Shown: positions 59,565 through 64,000 of the stretch, piece after piece
How the letters are laid out: the number at the start of each line of letters is the position of its first letter
Numbering within the stretch: position 1 is the first letter of the stretch
Assembly: GCA_964247705.1 (NCBI GenBank)
Contig: CAXTVQ010000001.1
Location: 147,700 to 211,699 of the forward strand
Direction: 5' to 3'
Source of the DNA: LMUY01 sp964247705
GTDB lineage: Bacteria > Pseudomonadota > Alphaproteobacteria > Acetobacterales > Acetobacteraceae
Length of the DNA: 64,000 nucleotides
Notes under the pieces: generated by a model
Seen by the model: the letters and a program-made list of their open reading frames with translations, nothing else
Told to the model about the DNA's origin: nothing
The model's database searches: none
Made by a program: the position numbers and the translations under genes

Positions 59565-60554
59565 TCAGCCCCAGATTACCTGCTCGATCCGGTCCGCCCC
59601 ACTTGCAATCATCGCGAGCCGATCGAACCCGAGTGCAATCCCGCTAGCCTGCGGCATGCCGAAATCCAATGCGGCCAGCAACTCCTCGTCGAGCCCCCAA
59701 CCGGGCCCATACAGCGACTCCCGCCTTGCCCGGTCCGCACTGAACCGGGCGCGTTGCTCCGCCGGATCGGTCAGCTCCTCGAAGGCATTGGCCAGCTCCA
59801 TCCCGCACACGAACAGCTCGAACCGCAACGCCGCGCGTGGGTCCGCAGGATCACGCCGGGCGAGAGCCGCTTGGGCGGTGGGCCAGTGGGTCAGGAATAT
59901 CGGGTGATCGCGGCCGAGATGCGGTTCCACCCGCTCCAGCAGCAGGCGAAAGAATAGATCTTCCCAGCCCTCGCCCTCCCGCAACCGCGCGCCGGACTGG
60001 GCGGCCAAGGCCGGGGCGTCGCCGGCTGTTGCCAGCACGTCCGCCCCGACCCAGCGGGCGAACGCCTCCGCCATGGTGAGGCGCTCGAACCGGTCCAGCC
60101 GCGTTTCCACCCCGCGGCAGCGCACCACGGGGGGCAGCACGGCGCGCAGGAATGCCTCCGCCTCGTCCATCAGCGACGCCATCGAGGCATCCGGGCGATA
60201 CCACTCCAGCATGGTGAACTCGGGCGCGTGGGTGTCGCTGCCCTCCCCGTTGCGCCAGACCCGGGCGAGCTGCCAGACCGCACCGGCGCCGGCCACCAGC
60301 AGCCGCTTCATCGCGAACTCCGGGCTCGTGTGCAGCCATAGCGGCGTGCGCGTGCCGTCCGGGCCGACCTGTTCGGTGCGGAAGGCGCGCAGATGCACCT
60401 CCTCGCCGGGCACGGGGACGGCATAGGGCGTCTCCACCTCCGTGTAGCCACGTGCGCCGAAGAAGGCGCGGGTGGCCCCGGTCAACAGCGTGCGGCGGCG
60501 TAGGAAGGGCAAGCGGGCGGCGAACTGCTCGGGGTGCCAGCGTGGTTGCGGCAT
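59565..60554 (-). CDS. epmA: Elongation factor P beta-lysine ligase EpmA
   Basis: Class II lysyl-tRNA-synthetase paralogue, 329 residues, that attaches beta-lysine to EF-P. It lacks the anticodon-binding domain. Motif 1 (GARGYTEVETPYAV), motif 2 (RVWRNGEGSDTHAPEFTMLEW) and motif 3 (ASGIALGFDRLAMIASG) are complete. Start at the ATG at 60554, 28 bases from the divergent epmB ATG; the longer frame lies inside epmB. Confidence 0.94.
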   Translation of the reverse strand: MPQPRWHPEQFAARLPFLRRRTLLTGATRAFFGARGYTEVETPYAVPVPGEEVHLRAFRTEQVGPDGTRTPLWLHTSPEFAMKRLLVAGAGAVWQLARVWRNGEGSDTHAPEFTMLEWYRPDASMASLMDEAEAFLRAVLPPVVRCRGVETRLDRFERLTMAEAFARWVGADVLATAGDAPALAAQSGARLREGEGWEDLFFRLLLERVEPHLGRDHPIFLTHWPTAQAALARRDPADPRAALRFELFVCGMELANAFEELTDPAEQRARFSADRARRESLYGPGWGLDEELLAALDFGMPQASGIALGFDRLAMIASGADRIEQVIWG

Positions 60555-60582
60555 ACGGGCTCCGGGACTACACGCGCGCACC

Positions 60583-61626
60583 ATGCCGGATGGCGCCCTT
60601 CCCCCCCAAACTCTGCGCGACACGGCAGGCCTGATCACGGCCGGGTTCGTGGCAGCCGGCGTGGCTCCGGTGCTGGACCGGGTGGCCGAGCGGTACGCCG
60701 TCGCGATCCCGCCTGCGCTGGCCGCCCTGATCACGCATCCGGACGACCCGATCGGCCGCCAGTTCATCCCCCATTCCAGCGAACTGCATACGGCGCCGCA
60801 CGAACGTGCCGATCCGATCGGGGACGACGCGCTCTCCCCCGTCCCCGGCATCGTGCACCGCTATGCGGACCGCGCGCTGCTCAAGCCGTTGCTGGTCTGT
60901 CCGGTGTATTGCCGGTTCTGCTTCCGGCGCGAGCATGTCGGGCCGGATGGCGGGTTGCTCACCGAGGCCCAACTCGCCACCGCATTCGATTGGCTGCGGG
61001 CCCACCCGGCCATCACCGAGGTGATCCTGACCGGCGGCGATCCCCTGCTGCTCTCCCCCCGTCGGCTGCGCGCCATCCTGGACGCGCTGGACGCGATCCC
61101 GCATGTGCAGACCCTGCGCATCCACACGCGCGTGCCGGTCGCCGACCCGGCGCGGCTGCACGCCTTGGCCGCGATGCTGGAGACGGACAAGCCGCTCTGG
61201 CTCGTCGTCCACGCCAACCATGCGCGCGAGCTGACGCCGGACGCTGTCGCCGCCTTGCGCGTCGTCAGCCGCCGCGGGGTGCCCTTGCTCGGGCAATCCG
61301 TGCTGCTGCGCGGCGTGAACGACACCGCCGACGCGCTGGAGGCGCTGTTCCGCGCCATGCTCGCCGCACGGATCAAGCCTTACTACCTGCACCAGCTCGA
61401 CCCGGCGCCAGGCACGGCCCGCTTCCACGTGCCCATCGCGGAAGGCCAGGCGTTGCTGCGGCAGCTCCGGGGCCGGGTGACGGGGCTCGCCTGGCCCACT
61501 TACGTGCTGGACATCCCGGGCGGCCACGGCAAGGTGCCGATCGGTCCCGGTTATCTGGACGGCGCGAGCGTCCGTGACCCCTCGGGACACCCTCGCCCGC
61601 TTGCCGCCCCGCCCCGCGCGAGCTAG
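60583..61626 (+). CDS. epmB: EF-P (R)-beta-lysine 2,3-aminomutase EpmB (KamA-like)
   Basis: Radical SAM PLP enzyme, 347 residues. The cluster motif is CPVYCRFCFRRE (Cys106, Cys110, Cys113); LTGGDPLLLSPRRL is the SAM site and Lys317 in GGHGKVPIGP should bind PLP. It converts alpha-lysine to (R)-beta-lysine for EpmA. The short C-terminus, without the zinc-binding region of catabolic lysine aminomutases, together with efp next door, favours EpmB. Confidence 0.92.
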   Translation: MPDGALPPQTLRDTAGLITAGFVAAGVAPVLDRVAERYAVAIPPALAALITHPDDPIGRQFIPHSSELHTAPHERADPIGDDALSPVPGIVHRYADRALLKPLLVCPVYCRFCFRREHVGPDGGLLTEAQLATAFDWLRAHPAITEVILTGGDPLLLSPRRLRAILDALDAIPHVQTLRIHTRVPVADPARLHALAAMLETDKPLWLVVHANHARELTPDAVAALRVVSRRGVPLLGQSVLLRGVNDTADALEALFRAMLAARIKPYYLHQLDPAPGTARFHVPIAEGQALLRQLRGRVTGLAWPTYVLDIPGGHGKVPIGPGYLDGASVRDPSGHPRPLAAPPRAS

Positions 61627-61664
61627 ACCACCGGTCCCCCATAGTTCCGCAAGAGTTCCGACAG

Positions 61665-62231
61665 ATGAAGCAGCAGGCCAACCTGATCCGCGCCGGCCAA
61701 GTGCTTGAGCACGAAGGCAACCGCTGGACCGTGCTGAAGCAGCAGATCATTACCCCCGGCAAGGGCGGCGCCTTCATCCAGGTCGAGATGCGCAACCTCA
61801 AGACCGGCAACAAGACCAACGAGCGCTGGCGCACCGCCGATACCGTCGAGCGCTTGATGACGGACACCAAGGACTACACCTATTCCTACACCGACGGCGA
61901 CAACCTGGTGCTGATGGACCCCGAGACGTATGAACAGGCGATGATCCCGGCGGAGATCCTTGGTGAGCAGGTGGCCTTCCTGCAGGACAACATGAAGGTG
62001 GAGGTGGACACGGTCGAGGGCGACCCGGTCGGCATCCACCTGCCCGCCACCGTGATCCTGACCGTCGAGGAAGCCGACCCGGTCGTGAGAGGCCAGACCG
62101 CCGCCAGCAGCTACAAGCCGGCCAAGTTGTCCAATGGCATCAAGACGCTGGTGCCGCCCTTCGTGGAGTCGGGCGAGAAGATCGTGGTAAAGACCGAGGA
62201 CGGCAGCTACGTCGAGCGGGCGAAGGGTTGA
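61665..62231 (+). CDS. efp: Elongation factor P
   Basis: EF-P rescues ribosomes stalled at polyproline. 188 residues. KQQANLIRAGQVLEHEGNRW opens the KOW domain; IITPGKGGAFIQVEMRNLK carries Lys33, the predicted beta-lysylation site at the tip of the loop. Lys33 fits the EpmA type rather than the Arg type modified by EarP. It follows epmB by 38 bases. Confidence 0.97.
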   Translation: MKQQANLIRAGQVLEHEGNRWTVLKQQIITPGKGGAFIQVEMRNLKTGNKTNERWRTADTVERLMTDTKDYTYSYTDGDNLVLMDPETYEQAMIPAEILGEQVAFLQDNMKVEVDTVEGDPVGIHLPATVILTVEEADPVVRGQTAASSYKPAKLSNGIKTLVPPFVESGEKIVVKTEDGSYVERAKG

Positions 62232-62260
62232 CCCGGTCGCGCTGACCGCGGCCTGAACTC

Positions 62261-63103
62261 ATGGCACTCCAACTCTCCCCCCACATGACGGTGATGCAGA
62301 ACGCCGTCCAGAAGGCCTCGCGCCGGCTGGTGCGCGACTTCGCGGAAGTCGAGCAATTGCAGGTCAGCATGAAGGGACCCGGCGACTTCGTGAGCCAAGC
62401 CGACCTGCGCTCCGAGCAGACGCTGCGCACCGAGCTGGAGCGGGCGCGGCCCGGCTACGCGTTCCTTATGGAGGAAGCGGGGGCGGCGGGCGGGGATAAC
62501 TGGACATGGCGTTGGATCATCGATCCACTGGATGGAACCACCAACTACCTCCACGGCGTGCCGCACTGGTGCATCAGCCTGGCGCTCGAACGCCGGTATG
62601 ACACGGGGGCCAGCGAGATCGTCGCCGGGTGCATCTACAACCCGGTGAACGACGAGATGTTCTGGGCCGAGAAAGGCATCGGCGCGTTCCTCAACGAGCG
62701 CCGCCTGCGTGTGTCCGGCCGCCGCGAACTGAAGGACGCGCTGTTCGCCACGGGAATCCCGTTCGCCGCCGTGCCAGCTTCGCGGCGGCTGGCCTTCGCA
62801 CGCACGCTCGGCACGCTGATGCCGGTGGTTGCGGGTATCCGCCGGTTCGGGGCTGCCGCCCTCGACCTCGCCTGGGTGGCCGCCGGGCGTTATGACGGCT
62901 ATTGGGAACTCGGCCCGAAGCCGTGGGACGTCGCCGCCGGGTCGCTGATCGTGCGCGAGGCGGGTGGTTACTGCACCAACACGCAGGGCGGCGAATTGGC
63001 GATGGATGTCAGCGGCATCGACCTGGTTGCGGCCAACCCCAACCTCCATCCGCGGTTGCTGGAGGTAGTGGCCGAGGGCGTGGCTTCTGCCCGCGCCGCT
63101 TAG
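62261..63103 (+). CDS. Inositol monophosphatase family protein (SuhB-like)
   Basis: Mg-dependent sugar phosphatase of 280 residues. Metal motif A WIIDPLDGTTNYLHGVPHW, FLMEEAG (Glu), and motif B LGPKPWDVAAGSLIVREAGG. It can be SuhB, a histidinol phosphatase or a related enzyme. It follows efp by 29 bases, so may share its transcript. Confidence 0.9.
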   Translation: MALQLSPHMTVMQNAVQKASRRLVRDFAEVEQLQVSMKGPGDFVSQADLRSEQTLRTELERARPGYAFLMEEAGAAGGDNWTWRWIIDPLDGTTNYLHGVPHWCISLALERRYDTGASEIVAGCIYNPVNDEMFWAEKGIGAFLNERRLRVSGRRELKDALFATGIPFAAVPASRRLAFARTLGTLMPVVAGIRRFGAAALDLAWVAAGRYDGYWELGPKPWDVAAGSLIVREAGGYCTNTQGGELAMDVSGIDLVAANPNLHPRLLEVVAEGVASARAA

Positions 63104-63146
63104 GCCTGCCATGGCCGGGCTGCGTGGCGTTCGTTATACCGGGCGA

Positions 63147-64000
63147 ATGATTCGCACTGGCCTCGTCGCGTTGCTCCTGCTACCAGGCACCACCTTGGCG
63201 CAAGTTAGCGTCAACCGCGGGGCGCTGGACCAACTCAAGCCGTCCGCCCCAGCCAAACCAACGCCGGCCCATCCCACGCCGGCTCCCTCCTCAACGGGTC
63301 ACACGGCGCGCGACACGACTAACCACGAACAAACTCATGACCATGAATCAGCCCACCGGCCGGCCCCCGCCGCCTCGCGCCCGGCGACCAGGTCCAGCCA
63401 CTCCGTCCCACCGCCAGAGCCCAAGCCCAAGCCCAGGCCCCGGCCCGTCACGATAGCGCCCGCGCCGCCGCCAGCGGCCGTGCTGCCGCCCGTCGCCGAA
63501 GCACCGAAGCCCGCTGCCACGCCGCCGCCCCCGCCCGTGCCCATCCTGGCGGACGCGGCTGGCGTGCCCTCATCGCTGCCCGGCGGCGTGCGCATCACCT
63601 TTGGCGCCGGCTCGTCGGACCTGAACCCGGCGACTGCCAAAGCTGTGCAGGGCGTAGCCAACGAGGTGAAGGCCAGCCCAGACGTCGACCTGAATGTCTT
63701 CGCCTATGCGGCCGGCGTGGCGGACGACCCGTCCACGTCCCGCCGGCTCTCGCTGTCCCGCGCGCTCGCGGCCCGGGCCGTGCTGATCAGCGAGGGCATC
63801 GTCTCGACCCGCATCTATGTCCGCGCCCTTGGCTCGACGCCATCGGACGGGCCGGCTGACCGGGTGGACGTAGTGCGCGTCGGCACGCCCAGCCCAGCCC
63901 CGAGCCCGTCTGCGCCAGCCCCGTCTGTAGCAGCCCCGTCTGTAGCAGCCCCGTCTGTAGCAGCCCCGTCTGTAGCGGCCCCGTCTGCACCAGTCTCGTC
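63147..64000 (+). CDS. Exported proline-rich protein with OmpA-like domain, truncated by the window end
   Basis: At least 284 codons, open at the end. A signal peptide (MIRTGLVALLLLPGTTLAQ) is followed by about 125 residues of low-complexity Pro/Ala/Lys/His (EPKPKPRPRP), then an OmpA-type domain at about 150-235 (VRITFGAGSSDLNPATAKAV, LNVFAYAAGVADDPSTSRRL, SLSRALAARAVLISEGI), then a Pro/Ser/Ala tail with a PSVAA repeat. The domain usually binds peptidoglycan and the Pro-rich part spans the periplasm. No stop is seen before 64000. Confidence 0.85.
   Translation, partial: MIRTGLVALLLLPGTTLAQVSVNRGALDQLKPSAPAKPTPAHPTPAPSSTGHTARDTTNHEQTHDHESAHRPAPAASRPATRSSHSVPPPEPKPKPRPRPVTIAPAPPPAAVLPPVAEAPKPAATPPPPPVPILADAAGVPSSLPGGVRITFGAGSSDLNPATAKAVQGVANEVKASPDVDLNVFAYAAGVADDPSTSRRLSLSRALAARAVLISEGIVSTRIYVRALGSTPSDGPADRVDVVRVGTPSPAPSPSAPAPSVAAPSVAAPSVAAPSVAAPSAPVS
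63918..63992 (+). repeat. 15-bp tandem repeat encoding PSVAA units
   Basis: Four copies of GCCCCGTCTGTAGCA (the fourth ends GCG) and a fifth diverged copy (GCCCCGTCTGCACCA). Each unit encodes APSVA, in frame with the OmpA-like gene. Copy number may vary between strains by slippage. Confidence 0.93.

Noticed and set aside
63918..63992. Possible CRISPR-like array
   Set aside because: Units are directly adjacent without spacers and encode an in-frame protein repeat.

Overview
The window looks like a chromosomal piece of a high-GC free-living alphaproteobacterium, most likely from Rhodospirillales/Acetobacteraceae. This is inferred from gene content: a Caulobacter-type che operon order, a trpGDC-moaC-moeA-lexA block with an alphaproteobacterial SOS box (GTTC-N7-GTTC), an rnhB-ccrM pair, a single-chain GcvP behind a tandem glycine riboswitch, and an S9 with a long N-terminus. 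Several genes start at TTG or GTG. There are three runs of exactly 100 N (278-377, 21343-21442, 52815-52914), so this is scaffolded draft sequence. At the third run the flanks carry the same 55 bases, so that gap is almost certainly artificial and the livM gene it interrupts is intact.

Layout. 1-2.1 kb: polar amino-acid ABC transporter. 2.1-6.2 kb: two minus-strand genes of visibly lower GC, one a methyltransferase/coiled-coil/double glycosyltransferase fusion and the other a stand-alone methyltransferase, probably for surface glycan. 6.4-10.2 kb: an M20 carbamoylase-like hydrolase and a LOV (blue-light) hybrid histidine kinase. 10.3-15.8 kb: glycine riboswitch, gcvT-gcvH-gcvP and a sirtuin. 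15.9-21.3 kb: an aldehyde dehydrogenase and a PaoABC-like molybdenum aldehyde oxidoreductase with a Tat signal. 21.4-26.2 kb: lexA, moeA, moaC, trpC, trpD, trpG. 26.7-34.2 kb: an eleven-gene chemotaxis operon in the order STAS(cheX)-cheY-cheA-cheW-cheR-cheB-cheY-cheD-cheU-cheY(III)-cheE. 34.4-40.3 kb: livK-livH-livMG(fused)-livF-amidase. 40.4-49.6 kb: ClC channel, PA0069-type radical SAM protein, LysR with divergent SDR, rnhB, ccrM, cupin, ilvD, tRNA-His and mobA. 49.7-54.5 kb: a second HAAT-type ABC transporter. 54.5-57.5 kb: a GT61-type protein and a Tat-exported amino-acid binding protein with its permease. 57.5-64 kb: NAD-binding reductase, rplM-rpsI, epmA, epmB, efp, an inositol-monophosphatase family gene and the start of a proline-rich OmpA-like protein.

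How the genes work together. Moco synthesis (moaC, moeA, mobA) can serve the PaoABC-like enzyme. EpmA, EpmB and EF-P form a complete beta-lysylation set. The liv operon ending in an amidase suggests uptake and hydrolysis of an amide. The che operon has no receptor and no flagellar gene beside it.

The most unusual points are the pseudo-receiver CheY(III), whose C-terminus copies the CheY-binding peptide of FliM; the shared C-terminal GALELF motif of CheD and CheU; the four-domain glycan protein; and a family of small palindromic repeats that supply the last codons of two genes and the ribosome-binding site of a third. I found no transposase, prophage or CRISPR array.
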